Under the pieces are notes generated by a model, which saw only the letters and a list, made by a program, of their open reading frames with translations, did not search any database and was not told the DNA's origin. From contig NZ_SHKY01000001.1 of NCBI RefSeq assembly GCF_004217545.1, positions 1,922,001 to 1,986,000 of the forward strand: 64,000 nucleotides of DNA, in the 5' to 3' direction. The stretch is from Krasilnikovia cinnamomea. GTDB taxonomy: Bacteria; Actinomycetota; Actinomycetes; Mycobacteriales; Micromonosporaceae. Both the position numbers and the translations under genes were made by a program. Of the stretch, positions 25,590 to 34,450 are shown in pieces. Positions within the stretch are counted from its first letter, which is position 1. Each line of letters starts with the position of its first letter.

Positions 25590-27152
25590 ATGGGGTTCCC
25601 CGTGGTGGGTGCGGCAGCGGGCGCCGACCGGGCCTGGGCCTGGGTCGGTGGCCTCGGCCTGCTCGTGATCACCGCGTTCCTGCTGCTGCCCAACCCCACC
25701 GCGTCGGCCGTCATGTACGACGGCATCGAGTTCGCCTGCGTCGCCGCCATGGTGGCCGGGGTGCGCCGCAACCGGCCCGCCGCGGTCGCCGGCTGGTCGC
25801 TGCTCATCGCGGGCCAGGCCGCCAGCGTGGTCGCCGACATCATGTTCGACGTGTACGCCCTGGTCCTGCACGACGACTCGTGGCCGGGCCCCTGGGACGT
25901 CGCGTACCTGATCAGCTACCTCGGCACCATCTCGGGACTGTGCGGGCTGCTGCTGCGGCGCAACCGTGGGCGCGGCTACGCGGGCTTCGTCGACTCCCTG
26001 CTCGTCGGGGTCGCGTTCGCGCTGCTGAGCTGGGTCTTCCTCATCCGGTACATCGCCGCGGGCGAGACGATGGGCACCCTCGGGCACGTGGTCACGCTGG
26101 CGTACCCGTGCCTCGACCTGGTCGTCCTCGTACTCGTGCTCTGGCTGCTCACCACCGACGGCAAGCGCCGCGCCGCCTTCCTGCTGCTGGTAGCCGGCAT
26201 GGCCACGGCCCTGATCGCGGACCACCTGTGGGCGTTCGTCGACATGACCTCGTACGACCCCGCACTGTCCGTGGGCCGGTACGTCAGCGCCAGCTACCTG
26301 CTGTCGTTCCTGCTGCTGGCGATGGCGATCACGCACCCCGGCATGGTGGCGGTGGGCCTGCCCACCCCCGCCCCGGTCACCCGGCCGATGAGCTGGCAGC
26401 GGCTGGGCCTGCTGGCCGGGGCGGTCCTCATCGCCCCGGCGCTGCTGGCCTGGCAGGCGCTGACGGGCAACGGCACCGTACGCGACGCCCTGCCGATCGC
26501 CGTGGCCAGCGCGGCCATGTTCCTGCTCGGGCTGACCCGGATGACGATGCTGGTCCGCCGCCTGCACCGGCAGGCGCGGGTGATGCAACAGCAGGCCGAA
26601 CGGCTGCGCGAACTCGCCGAGCAGGACCCGCTGACCGGGCTGCCCAACCGCCGTACCTGGGACAGTGCGCTACCCGCGGCACTGGTCCGGGCCGGGCGCG
26701 ACGGCACGCCCGTCAGCGTGGCGATCATCGATCTGGATCACTTCAAGGCGTTCAACGACCGCCACGGCCACCAGATGGGCGACCGCCTACTCAAGGAGGC
26801 GGCGGCCGTCTGGGCGGACGGGCTGCGCGACGGCGACCTGCTGGCCCGCTACGGCGGGGAGGAGTTCGTGGCCCTGCTGCCGGACGCCGACGAGACGGAG
26901 GCGACGCGCGTCCTCGACCGGCTGCGCCGCCGGACCCCGATGGGCTGCACGTTCTCGGCGGGGCTGGCCATCTGGGACGGCCGGGAGAGCGGCGAGGCGC
27001 TGCTGCACCGCGCCGACCGCGCGCTGTACCGGGCCAAGGCCGCCGGACGCGACCGCGTCGAACGCGCCCAGGCCGCCGCGCCGGGGCCCCGATCCATGGA
27101 CCTCGCCCCCGGGTCGCCGGAGCTCCAGGAGTCGTTACGACACCTCGGCTGA
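25590..27152 (+). CDS. membrane diguanylate cyclase (GGDEF)
   Basis: A 520-residue protein. The first ~330 residues hold about eight membrane helices with short loops (LGLLVITAFLLLP to FLLGLTRMTMLV), a MASE-like sensor. A short coiled helix (QQQAERLRELAEQDPLTGLPNRR) leads to a GGDEF domain. The active-site loop reads RYGGEEF near residue 420, an active form, and RDGD five residues earlier matches the RxxD inhibitory site. It should make cyclic di-GMP and be feedback-inhibited. The ATG lacks a good ribosome site, so the exact start is uncertain. Its end overlaps the convergent kinase gene by 18 bp. Confidence 0.88.
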   Translation: MGFPVVGAAAGADRAWAWVGGLGLLVITAFLLLPNPTASAVMYDGIEFACVAAMVAGVRRNRPAAVAGWSLLIAGQAASVVADIMFDVYALVLHDDSWPGPWDVAYLISYLGTISGLCGLLLRRNRGRGYAGFVDSLLVGVAFALLSWVFLIRYIAAGETMGTLGHVVTLAYPCLDLVVLVLVLWLLTTDGKRRAAFLLLVAGMATALIADHLWAFVDMTSYDPALSVGRYVSASYLLSFLLLAMAITHPGMVAVGLPTPAPVTRPMSWQRLGLLAGAVLIAPALLAWQALTGNGTVRDALPIAVASAAMFLLGLTRMTMLVRRLHRQARVMQQQAERLRELAEQDPLTGLPNRRTWDSALPAALVRAGRDGTPVSVAIIDLDHFKAFNDRHGHQMGDRLLKEAAAVWADGLRDGDLLARYGGEEFVALLPDADETEATRVLDRLRRRTPMGCTFSAGLAIWDGRESGEALLHRADRALYRAKAAGRDRVERAQAAAPGPRSMDLAPGSPELQESLRHLG

Positions 27153-28961
27153 CGGGCCCCCGCTGCCGCAGGTGACGGTCATGTGGATGCGCCGGTTGCC
27201 GTGCCGGAACACGATCGAGGCGGCCTGCGCCGGCCCCGCGTCGACCCCGTCCACCTTGTACGGCTTGACCGGGTTCCAGGACAGCAGCTGGGCCTGGCCC
27301 TGGCTGCACTGCGCCTCCACGGAGCCGCCGTCCGACGACAGCGTGCGGACGGTGACGGGCGGGTCGGTGCTCGGCTCGGCGGCCGGGGTGGTGGTCGCGG
27401 GTTCGTCCGGCGGCGTCGTCCGGGGCGCCTCCGGGCCGGTGCCACGTCGGGTGGGCTTGCCGGTGGGCGCCACGGTCACCCGGCCGAGGCCGTCGACCGG
27501 GAGCGCCCCCATCGCGTCCGCCGGACGGGCGGCGTGCCGGCCCGGCGCCGGGGGACCGCCCGCGGATGCGGCTGCGCTGCTCCCCGGGCCGGGCGGCGGG
27601 GCACCGCCGGGCGCCGAGGACGGCGGGGCGGCGGCGTCCGTGGCGGCCCTGCCGACCGGCCCGAACTGCCACACCGACAGCGCCGCCACCGCCGCCGCGC
27701 ACACGCCGCCACCGACGAGCATGCGCCGCAGCCGCCTGCGGCGACCGGTCTCGGAGTCCCGGCCGCTCCCGGCGCCCTGGCCGCTCCCAGCACGTTGACC
27801 GGACTTGCTTCCCGGCCGGGTCGACGCCGACGCCGCCCGGGGCGGCGGCCCAGGCGCGGCGGCCGGCCGCAGAGGCACCTCGGCCGCCGGCGCGGCTTCC
27901 ACCGGACCGGCGGGAGCCGGACCGCTGATGGACGGCCCGGCACCAGATCCCTCGGTCCCAAGCGGCCCGGCACCAGACCCCCCGATCCCAGACCGATCGG
28001 CACCAGACGGCGCACGCCCAGACTGATCGGCGTCAGACGGCCCACCCCCAGGCAGCCCAGCCCCGAACAGCGCGGCAGCGGACAGCCCGGCGGCGGACGG
28101 CTCCGCACGGGCCGGCCGGGAGATGGGAACCGCGTCGGCACGTTCCGCCAGGTACTCGGCGCGGGCCAGGATGGCGGCCGCGTCGGCGGCGGTCGGCCGC
28201 TCGGTCGGATCCTTACGCAAACAGCGGTTGACCAGGTCGACCACGAACTCGGGCACCCGGGGCAGCTCCGGCAGCGGGCTCGGCTCGACGTAGATGTGCG
28301 CGCTCAGCAACTGGGTGGTGCTCTCCACCCGCCACGGCGAATCCCCGGCCAGCAGCCGGTACAGCAGGACGCCGAGCGCGTACACGTCCGAGGCGGGCTC
28401 GACGGTGTCGCCGGTCAGCCGCTCCGGCGCCAGATACGCGGGGGTGCCGAGCAGTTCGGCCTCCGGCTCGCCCGGCCCGGCCGTCGCGGCGATGCCGAAG
28501 TCGACCACCTTCGCGCCGGCCCGGGTCACCATCACGTTGCCCGGCTTGATGTCGCGGTGCACCAGGCCGTCGGCGTGCGCGGCGGCCAGGGCCATGGCCA
28601 CCTGGGCGCAGATCCGGAAGGTCTGGGCCGGGGTCAAGGGCCCCATGCCGATCCGCTCCTGCAGCGTGACGCCGCTGATCAGCTCCATCACGACGTACGG
28701 CACGCACTGGCCGTCGCTTGTCGACTCGCCGTAGTCGTGAACCTGGGCGATGTTGGGATGCGACAGGGTGGCGGCGGCCCGGGCCTCGGTCCGGATCCGC
28801 GCCCGCGACTGCGGGTCGGCGGTGTGCCGCCCCGCCAGCACCTTGACCGCGACGTCGCGCCCCAGGACCTCGTCGCGCGCCCGCCACACCACCGCCATGC
28901 CACCGCGACCGAGTTCGTCGATCAGGGTGTACCGGCCGCCGAGGGTCTGCTCAGCCTCCAC
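27135..28961 (-). CDS. Ser/Thr protein kinase, membrane-anchored
   Basis: A 608-residue Hanks-type kinase. All key residues are present: Gly loop GRGGMAVVW, Lys40, HRDIKPGN with Asp137, DFG 154-156 and LAPER. A repetitive Gly/Ser/Asp linker (~320-430) leads to a basic stretch, one membrane segment (VGGGVCAAAVAALSVW) and an extracellular Pro/Thr stalk ending in a small Cys-containing domain (SVEAQCSQGQAQLLSWN, IHMTVTCGSGG). The GTG at 28961 is chosen since the paralogue next door starts identically (VEAEQxLGGRYTL); no ribosome site is evident. It phosphorylates cytoplasmic substrates in response to an external cue, as inferred from layout. Confidence 0.88.
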   Translation of the reverse strand: MEAEQTLGGRYTLIDELGRGGMAVVWRARDEVLGRDVAVKVLAGRHTADPQSRARIRTEARAAATLSHPNIAQVHDYGESTSDGQCVPYVVMELISGVTLQERIGMGPLTPAQTFRICAQVAMALAAAHADGLVHRDIKPGNVMVTRAGAKVVDFGIAATAGPGEPEAELLGTPAYLAPERLTGDTVEPASDVYALGVLLYRLLAGDSPWRVESTTQLLSAHIYVEPSPLPELPRVPEFVVDLVNRCLRKDPTERPTAADAAAILARAEYLAERADAVPISRPARAEPSAAGLSAAALFGAGLPGGGPSDADQSGRAPSGADRSGIGGSGAGPLGTEGSGAGPSISGPAPAGPVEAAPAAEVPLRPAAAPGPPPRAASASTRPGSKSGQRAGSGQGAGSGRDSETGRRRRLRRMLVGGGVCAAAVAALSVWQFGPVGRAATDAAAPPSSAPGGAPPPGPGSSAAASAGGPPAPGRHAARPADAMGALPVDGLGRVTVAPTGKPTRRGTGPEAPRTTPPDEPATTTPAAEPSTDPPVTVRTLSSDGGSVEAQCSQGQAQLLSWNPVKPYKVDGVDAGPAQAASIVFRHGNRRIHMTVTCGSGGPSAEVS

Positions 28962-29058
28962 GTCTGGGAGTCTGCCGTGATCGCCACGGATTCGCACACC
29001 CCTATGCGAGTCGCGTGGGGCGCGGCGTGTCGAAACCATCGGCAAAGGGGTGAAACGC

Positions 29059-30339
29059 TCACGCTCCGGTGGGGGCGACGGTGTCGCGGTTGGCCCGCAG
29101 CACGGCACGGGTCAACCAGTTCCGGTACGACCACCACCGCAAGCGCGGGACCGCCACGGGTCGCCCGGTGGTCTCGGGCCGTGGCACGGCACCGCCCTCG
29201 AACGGCGCGGCCTGCCGTAGCGGCAGACGGTTGCGGGTACGCCCGCGCCGCCCCCGCCCACCCGGTCCGGCCTGGCCACGCTCCGCCAGAGCCACCCGGC
29301 CCACCGCCGCAGGCTGACCGCTGCCACGCTGCCCCGACACGGCCTGCCCGCGCAGCCCCGACACGGCCTGCCCGCGCAGCCCCGGGACGGCCTGCCCGCG
29401 CAGCCCCGGTACGGCCTGGCCGCGCTCCGAGGTCGCGGCGCGGCCCGCCACCGCCGGCTGCGCGACGCCGCCGCGATGGCGCCGCCCGGCGCGCGGGCGC
29501 GCCGCCGCCCGGTACCGGGCGGGCCGGTGCCGTTCGGCCCGGGCGAGAAGTACGGCCACGTCCGCGGCCGCCGGCCGCTCGGCCGGGTCCTTGCGCAGGC
29601 ACCGGTTGACCAGGGCGACCACGAAGCCGGGCACCCCGCTGATCGGCGGCAGCGGGTTCGGCGGAACGTGGACGTGCGCGCTCAACAGCTCCGTCGTGCT
29701 CTCCACGCGCCACGGCGACTCCCCCGCGAGCAGCCGGTGCAGCAGCACCCCGAGCGCGTACACGTCCGAGGCGGGCGCCACGCCCGGGCCGGCCAGCCGC
29801 TCCGGCGCCAGGTACGCGGGCGTGCCGATCAGCTCGGCCTCCGGCTCCCCCGGCCCGACCGTCGCGGCGATGCCGAAGTCGACCACCTTGGCCCCGACCG
29901 GTGTGACCATGACGTTGGCCGGTTTGATGTCGCGGTGCACCAGGCCGGCGGCGTGCGCGGCGGCCAGCGCCGCGGCCACCTGGGCGCAGATCCGGAAGAC
30001 CTCTCGCGGCGTCGGCAACCCCGCGGTCAGGCACTCCTGCAGGGTGGACCCGTCGACCAGCTCCATCACGACGTACGGCACGCACTGTCCATCCCAGGTC
30101 GACTCACCGTAGTCGTGGATCTGCGCGATGTTCGGATGCGACAGGATGGCGGCGACCCGGGCCTCGGTCCGGATCCGGTCCCGCAAACGCGGGTCCGTGG
30201 TGTGCCGCCGGTCCAACATCTTCACCGCGACTTCCCGGCCCAGGATTTCGTCGCGCGCCCGCCAGACCACCGATGTGCCCCCGCGGCCCAGCTCGTCCAG
30301 CAGGGTGTACCGGCCACCCAGGATCTGCTCCGCCTCCAC
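29059..30339 (-). CDS. Ser/Thr protein kinase, soluble paralogue
   Basis: A 426-residue kinase aligning without gaps to its neighbour over the first 270 residues (Lys40, Asp137, DFG 154-156 at identical positions; HDYGEST and CVPYVVMEL shared). It lacks a membrane segment. The C-terminal ~130 residues are Arg/Gln/Gly-rich and include four tandem 8-residue units (GQAVPGLR and variants) encoded by a 24-bp DNA repeat, then a tail RLRWWSYRNWLT. Both genes also share upstream text (GATCA..G.GGCAGACTCC), so the promoter region was duplicated too. A tandem duplication followed by divergence of the tails is the simplest history. Start GTG by analogy. Confidence 0.85.
   Translation of the reverse strand: MEAEQILGGRYTLLDELGRGGTSVVWRARDEILGREVAVKMLDRRHTTDPRLRDRIRTEARVAAILSHPNIAQIHDYGESTWDGQCVPYVVMELVDGSTLQECLTAGLPTPREVFRICAQVAAALAAAHAAGLVHRDIKPANVMVTPVGAKVVDFGIAATVGPGEPEAELIGTPAYLAPERLAGPGVAPASDVYALGVLLHRLLAGESPWRVESTTELLSAHVHVPPNPLPPISGVPGFVVALVNRCLRKDPAERPAAADVAVLLARAERHRPARYRAAARPRAGRRHRGGVAQPAVAGRAATSERGQAVPGLRGQAVPGLRGQAVSGLRGQAVSGQRGSGQPAAVGRVALAERGQAGPGGRGRRGRTRNRLPLRQAAPFEGGAVPRPETTGRPVAVPRLRWWSYRNWLTRAVLRANRDTVAPTGA
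29331..29426. repeat. 24-bp tandem repeat, four units, within kinase gene
   Basis: Four in-frame 24-bp units (29331-29354, 29355-29378, 29379-29402, 29403-29426). The first two are identical, the third and fourth differ by two to a few bases. They encode GQAVPGLR-type octapeptides in the kinase tail. The identity of units one and two indicates recent slippage or strong homogenisation. Confidence 0.9.
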
Positions 30340-30510
30340 GGATCGGAGTCTGCCTCGATGATCGCCGATTCGCCTACCGCGAATGAGCGCCGCCACAGCC
30401 ATGACGTGCGGAAACCACCTAGGGAGGGGCGAAACGCGCGGGCCCTGACGCCCCGGCGTGACCCCTACGATGGCGGTCGGGACGGCCCGGTCGCGGACGG
30501 AGGATGATCG

Positions 30511-32178
30511 ATGGACGTCGTGGGCGCGGGTGCGGGACGGGCGCCGGGGCCGCTGCAGCGGCTCGCCGACGCGGCGCTCGGGCGAGCACTCGGTCACCGT
30601 CCGCGACGCAATGCGTACGCGGTCACACGCGGCGTGCCGGTGCCGATGCGCGACGGCGTCACCCTGCTGGCGGACCACTTCGCCCCGCTCGGGACCTCCA
30701 CGCGCGGCACGGTGCTGATCCGCACCCCGTACGCGCGGGGGTTCCCGGAAGGCTGGGTGCACGGGCGGACCTACGCGGCGCGCGGGTACCACGTGGTGAT
30801 CGTGAGCGTGCGCGGCACGAACGGCTCGGGCGGGACGTTCCGGGCCATGGCCCAGGAGACCGACGACGGGCAGGACACGGTCCGGTGGCTGCGCACCCGC
30901 CCGTGGTTCGACGGGCGGCTGGCCACCCTCGGCGGGTCGTACCTGGGCTGGGCGCAGTGGACCCTGCTGCAGGATCCGCCGCCCGAGTTGCGGGCGGCGC
31001 TGGTGTACGTCGCCCCGCACGACTTCCGGCAGGCGGTGTTCGGCACCGGCTCGTTCACGCTGGCGGACTTCTTCAGCTGGAGCGCCCAGGTGGCCCGCCC
31101 GGCCGAGCGCGGGTTGCTGCGCCGCCTCGGTGGCGGGCCCGCCACCCCCCGGCGGCTCGCGCCGGGCCTGCACGGGCTGCCACTGGCCGACGCCGGGCAA
31201 CGGGTCCTGGCGGGCCACGCCCCCTGGTACGGCGAGTGGCTGGGCAACGCGGAAGGCGGCGCGGAGTTCTGGGCCCCGTACCGGGCGACCGGCGCGCTGG
31301 AGCGGGTCGACGTGCCGGTGCTGCTGGTCGGCGGCTGGCAGGACCTGTTCCTCGACCAGACGCTGGAGCAGTACCGGGTGCTGCGCGGCCGGGGGCTCGA
31401 CGTGGCGCTGACCGTGGGCCCGTGGACTCACGTCGGGGTCGCCACCCGCGGCGCCGGGGTGGTCGGACGCGACGCGCTGGCCTGGCTGGACGAGCACGTG
31501 GCGGGCGGCCCGGCGCACACCCGGCCACCCGTACGGGTGTATCGCACGGGCGAGCGGGCCTGGCATGACCTGCCGGACTGGCCGCCGCCGACCGCGTCCA
31601 CCGTGCTCCGCCCGTACCCGGATGGGGGTCTTGCGGCCGGTACGGCCGCGCCCGCCGACGCCACGGTGAGCTTCCGCTACGACCCGGCCGATCCGACGCC
31701 GTCGGTCGGCGGGGCGGTGCTGAACGGGGCCGCCGGGGTCCGCGACAACCGGGCCCTGCAGGCCCGCGCGGACGTGGTGTCGTTCACGACCGCGCCGCTC
31801 GCCGCCGACCTGGACGTGGCGGGCAGCCCGCTGCTGGAGCTGGCGCTGGCCGTGGACAATCCGCACGCGGACGTGTTCGTCCGGGTGTGCGACGTGGACC
31901 CGCGCGGGCGCGTCCGCAACGTCGCCGACGTGTTCCGCCGGCTCGACCCCACCGTCGCGGCGGGTGAGGTACGGCGGCTGCGGCTCACCCTGGACGCCTG
32001 CTTCCACCGGTTCGCGGCCGGGCACCGGGTGCGGCTGCTGGTCTGCGGCGGTGCCCACCCGCGCTTCGCCCGCAACCTCGGCACCCCGGGCACCATCGGC
32101 GGCGGCTCGACGCTGACCCCGTCGCGGCACACGATCCGGTGTGCCGACTCGCGGCTGCTGCTCCCGGTCCCGCGATAG
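30511..32178 (+). CDS. CocE/NonD family alpha/beta hydrolase
   Basis: A 555-residue hydrolase of the X-Pro dipeptidyl-peptidase/cocaine esterase class. The alpha/beta hydrolase core contains the nucleophile in GGSYLGWAQ (Ser143) preceded by the oxyanion region VLIRTPYARGF, and acid/His positions around LLVGGWQDLF and VGPWTHVG. The C-terminal ~200 residues form the jelly-roll domain (LDVAGSPLLELALAVDNPHAD, FHRFAAGHRVRLLVCGG). It probably cleaves acyl esters or amides. ATG follows GGAGG at optimal distance. The next gene follows after ~150 bp. Confidence 0.9.
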   Translation: MDVVGAGAGRAPGPLQRLADAALGRALGHRPRRNAYAVTRGVPVPMRDGVTLLADHFAPLGTSTRGTVLIRTPYARGFPEGWVHGRTYAARGYHVVIVSVRGTNGSGGTFRAMAQETDDGQDTVRWLRTRPWFDGRLATLGGSYLGWAQWTLLQDPPPELRAALVYVAPHDFRQAVFGTGSFTLADFFSWSAQVARPAERGLLRRLGGGPATPRRLAPGLHGLPLADAGQRVLAGHAPWYGEWLGNAEGGAEFWAPYRATGALERVDVPVLLVGGWQDLFLDQTLEQYRVLRGRGLDVALTVGPWTHVGVATRGAGVVGRDALAWLDEHVAGGPAHTRPPVRVYRTGERAWHDLPDWPPPTASTVLRPYPDGGLAAGTAAPADATVSFRYDPADPTPSVGGAVLNGAAGVRDNRALQARADVVSFTTAPLAADLDVAGSPLLELALAVDNPHADVFVRVCDVDPRGRVRNVADVFRRLDPTVAAGEVRRLRLTLDACFHRFAAGHRVRLLVCGGAHPRFARNLGTPGTIGGGSTLTPSRHTIRCADSRLLLPVPR

Positions 32179-32327
32179 GGCCCCGATACCCGCCGCCGGC
32201 ACCCGCTGGGAAGCCGCCGACCAGGCATAACCGGATGCCCGGCTGCATCGCCGACGGGTCACGCCTCGTTGAGCTTGACGGCACCGGTATTGCGCCGGCG
32301 CCGATGCCAGCCCGACGGGAGGCCGCC

Positions 32328-32819
32328 ATGGCCAAGGACAAGCAGGTGATCCGGCACGCCGCGAGGGCGGCGGTGACCACCGGGCGACCACCGAAGAACA
32401 AGGTCGCGAAGGGCGTCGCGGCGCCCGCGCCCCGGTCCGCGCCCACCCCCGCACCCCGGCCGGGGTTGCACCTGCAGCCGCTGGTGCACGTGGCCGACAT
32501 GGCGGCGTCGATCACCTTCTTCGAGCATCTTGGCGCGGAGGTGATCCACGGTGGCCGCGACACCGACTGGGTGCTGATGCAGCTCGGCACCGTCCAGGTC
32601 ACCCTGGTGGCCCGCACCCCGATCTGGTCGCGGGGGGACGGCGCGGTCGAGCTGAACTTCGCCGCCACCATGCCACTGGACGATCTGGAGCGGCTGCTGC
32701 GCGACCGGCGGGTGACCGTCTCCGGCGTGGTGAACCACCGCGACTTCGGCCCGCAACTGCAGGTCCTGAGCCCGGACGGCCTGCTCATCCGGATCACCCA
32801 GCGGGCACCCGAACGCTAG
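32328..32819 (+). CDS. VOC (glyoxalase/bleomycin-resistance fold) protein
   Basis: A 163-residue protein. The first ~45 residues are basic and Ala/Pro-rich (KDKQVIRHAARAAV, PAPRSAPTPAPRP), then one vicinal-oxygen-chelate domain: LHLQPLVHVADMAASITFFEHLGAE, VLMQLGTVQVTLV, VELNFAATMPLDDLERLL, LQVLSPDGLLIRITQ. The usual Glu at the C-terminal metal position is not clear, so a binding rather than catalytic role is possible. The ATG at 32328 has GGGAGG just upstream; longer frames overlap the previous gene and were rejected. The basic extension is odd for this family. Confidence 0.8.
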   Translation: MAKDKQVIRHAARAAVTTGRPPKNKVAKGVAAPAPRSAPTPAPRPGLHLQPLVHVADMAASITFFEHLGAEVIHGGRDTDWVLMQLGTVQVTLVARTPIWSRGDGAVELNFAATMPLDDLERLLRDRRVTVSGVVNHRDFGPQLQVLSPDGLLIRITQRAPER

Positions 32820-32895
32820 CGACGATCCGGAGTTCCCGGCCGACACCGCCGGTACGCGCTGGGCATCGGTCCGGCCGCGACCTATTGTCCGGGGG

Positions 32896-33768
32896 GTGAC
32901 TGACATCCGTACCGAGGACATCGTGTTCAGCGCCGATGGGCTGCGGCTGGCGGGCGTGTTGCGCGTACCGTCGGATGCCACCGGCCGGGCGGTCGCGCTG
33001 ACCGGGCCGTTCACCGGCGTCAAGGAGCAGGTCACCGGCGGCTACGCCGAACGCCTGGCCGCCGCCGGGATCATCACGCTCGCGTTCGACCACCGCGGTT
33101 TCGGCGCCAGCGAGGGGCGCCGCTGCCACGAGGACAGCCAGGGCAAGCTGGCGGACCTGCGGGCCGCGGTGTCCACCCTGGCCGGTCGCCCCGAGGTGGA
33201 CCCCGAGCGGATCGGGGTGGTGGGGGTCTGCCTGGGCGGCGGGTACGCGGTCCGCGCCGCCGCGAGCGACCCGCGGGTCCGGGCGGTCGCCGGCATCGCG
33301 GGCGGATACAACAGCCCGGCGTGGTTCAGCCGGCAGCTCGGCGACGAGGCGTACCGGGGGGCGCTGCGCGGCTTCCTGGACGCCTACGACGAGTTCCTGC
33401 CGGCGGTGGCACCCGACGGCGGGGAGGCCGCGATGGGCGGCGAGGAGCCGTGGTCCTACTACGGCACGGACCGCTCCGCCGCACCCGGCTGGGAAAACCG
33501 GATCACCCGCGGCTCCCTGCACTCGCTCATGACCTTCGACGCGCTCGGCGCGGCCCCGCTGCTGGGCGCCGTGCCGCTGCTGGTCGTGCACGGGACCGAG
33601 GACGCCTACTGCTCCCCGGAGCTGGCCCGGGCCATGCACGCGGAGACGCCGGGCCTGGCGGAGATCGTCTGGCTGGACTGCCGCCTGCACGTCGATCTGT
33701 ACGACGTGGAGCCGCACGTGAGCCGCGCCGTGGCGGCGACATCGGAGTTCCTGCGGCGGACGCTGTGA
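32896..33768 (+). CDS. alpha/beta hydrolase with cysteine nucleophile
   Basis: A 290-residue alpha/beta hydrolase. The nucleophile elbow reads GVCLGGGYA, so Cys112 replaces Ser, as in dienelactone-hydrolase-like enzymes and some esterases of this branch. Other landmarks: LAFDHRGFGASEG after strand 4, LLVVHGTEDAYCSPE for the acid region and LDCRLHVDLYD for the His. Start is GTG without a clear ribosome site. The substrate is unknown; such proteins often act on cyclic esters or lactones. It is the last of three hydrolase-type genes on this strand. Confidence 0.85.
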   Translation: MTDIRTEDIVFSADGLRLAGVLRVPSDATGRAVALTGPFTGVKEQVTGGYAERLAAAGIITLAFDHRGFGASEGRRCHEDSQGKLADLRAAVSTLAGRPEVDPERIGVVGVCLGGGYAVRAAASDPRVRAVAGIAGGYNSPAWFSRQLGDEAYRGALRGFLDAYDEFLPAVAPDGGEAAMGGEEPWSYYGTDRSAAPGWENRITRGSLHSLMTFDALGAAPLLGAVPLLVVHGTEDAYCSPELARAMHAETPGLAEIVWLDCRLHVDLYDVEPHVSRAVAATSEFLRRTL

Positions 33769-33820
33769 CCGTCCACCATGGCCGTACGGCCTGCGGGTGA
33801 CCCCTGGACGGGGGAAACTC

Positions 33821-34177
33821 TCAGGCCGGACGCAACCCGACCGAGGTACGCGGCGACGGCGGCTCGGCGCAGCCCAGCAGCCCCACCAGACCGGAGACCC
33901 AGAGCTGCCGGTACACCGTCGGGCTGGGATGGGTGACCACGAGCTTGACCCCGCTGGCCGCGGCCGCGTGGAAGCAGGCGACCAGGATGCCGATGCCGAT
34001 GCTGTCGATCAGCATCACCCGCTGCAGATCCAGGCTGATCCTGGCGGGCCGCGAGGCGGTGAGCACGTCGTTGACGGCGTCCCGCATCATGTGTGCGTTG
34101 TCGAGGTCGATCTCACCGCTCGGTGCGATCTCGACGGTCCCGTCGGCCAGCTGGCGAGTGGTGATCGGCAGATACAC
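33821..34177 (-). CDS. STAS domain anti-anti-sigma factor
   Basis: A 118-residue single-domain STAS protein. The phospho-acceptor motif is intact (MLIDSIGIGILVACF), along with EIAPSGEIDLDNAH at the start of the fold. Anti-anti-sigma factors bind an anti-sigma kinase and free a sigma factor until phosphorylated on this Ser. The GTG at 34177 follows GGAAGAGGG. No cognate kinase is adjacent; the closest is the STAS/HATPase protein about 26 kb away. It is divergent from an AraC-type regulator. Confidence 0.88.
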   Translation of the reverse strand: MYLPITTRQLADGTVEIAPSGEIDLDNAHMMRDAVNDVLTASRPARISLDLQRVMLIDSIGIGILVACFHAAAASGVKLVVTHPSPTVYRQLWVSGLVGLLGCAEPPSPRTSVGLRPA

Positions 34178-34450
34178 GGCTGCCCTCTTCCTGGCGTGGT
34201 CACGGCCGACGCCGACCTTACCGCGGGTGCTGCGCTGACCAGCCGCGCAATACGGCGCCGCACCGGGCGCCGAGTCCAGACCGCGTACCAACAACAATCC
34301 GCTGGACTGCAAGTTACGCCTCGTAGGCGCGGAACGCCAGAGTAGTTCATATGGCCTGAATGTGCGGGAACGAGCAGGGCGTGGCGCGGACGTTGACGTT
34401 GCACACATCCACGCCGAATACTCACCGTATGCGGCTAGGCGCTCGACACG

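Noticed and set aside
23181..26588. 1135-residue open frame on the minus strand
   Set aside because: Only the part from 24032 to 23181 is a gene. The rest is a high-GC shadow antisense to the diguanylate cyclase and out of frame with the polytopic membrane protein.
29331..29426. 24-bp repeats considered as a CRISPR array
   Set aside because: Units are directly adjacent with no spacers and keep the reading frame of the kinase tail.
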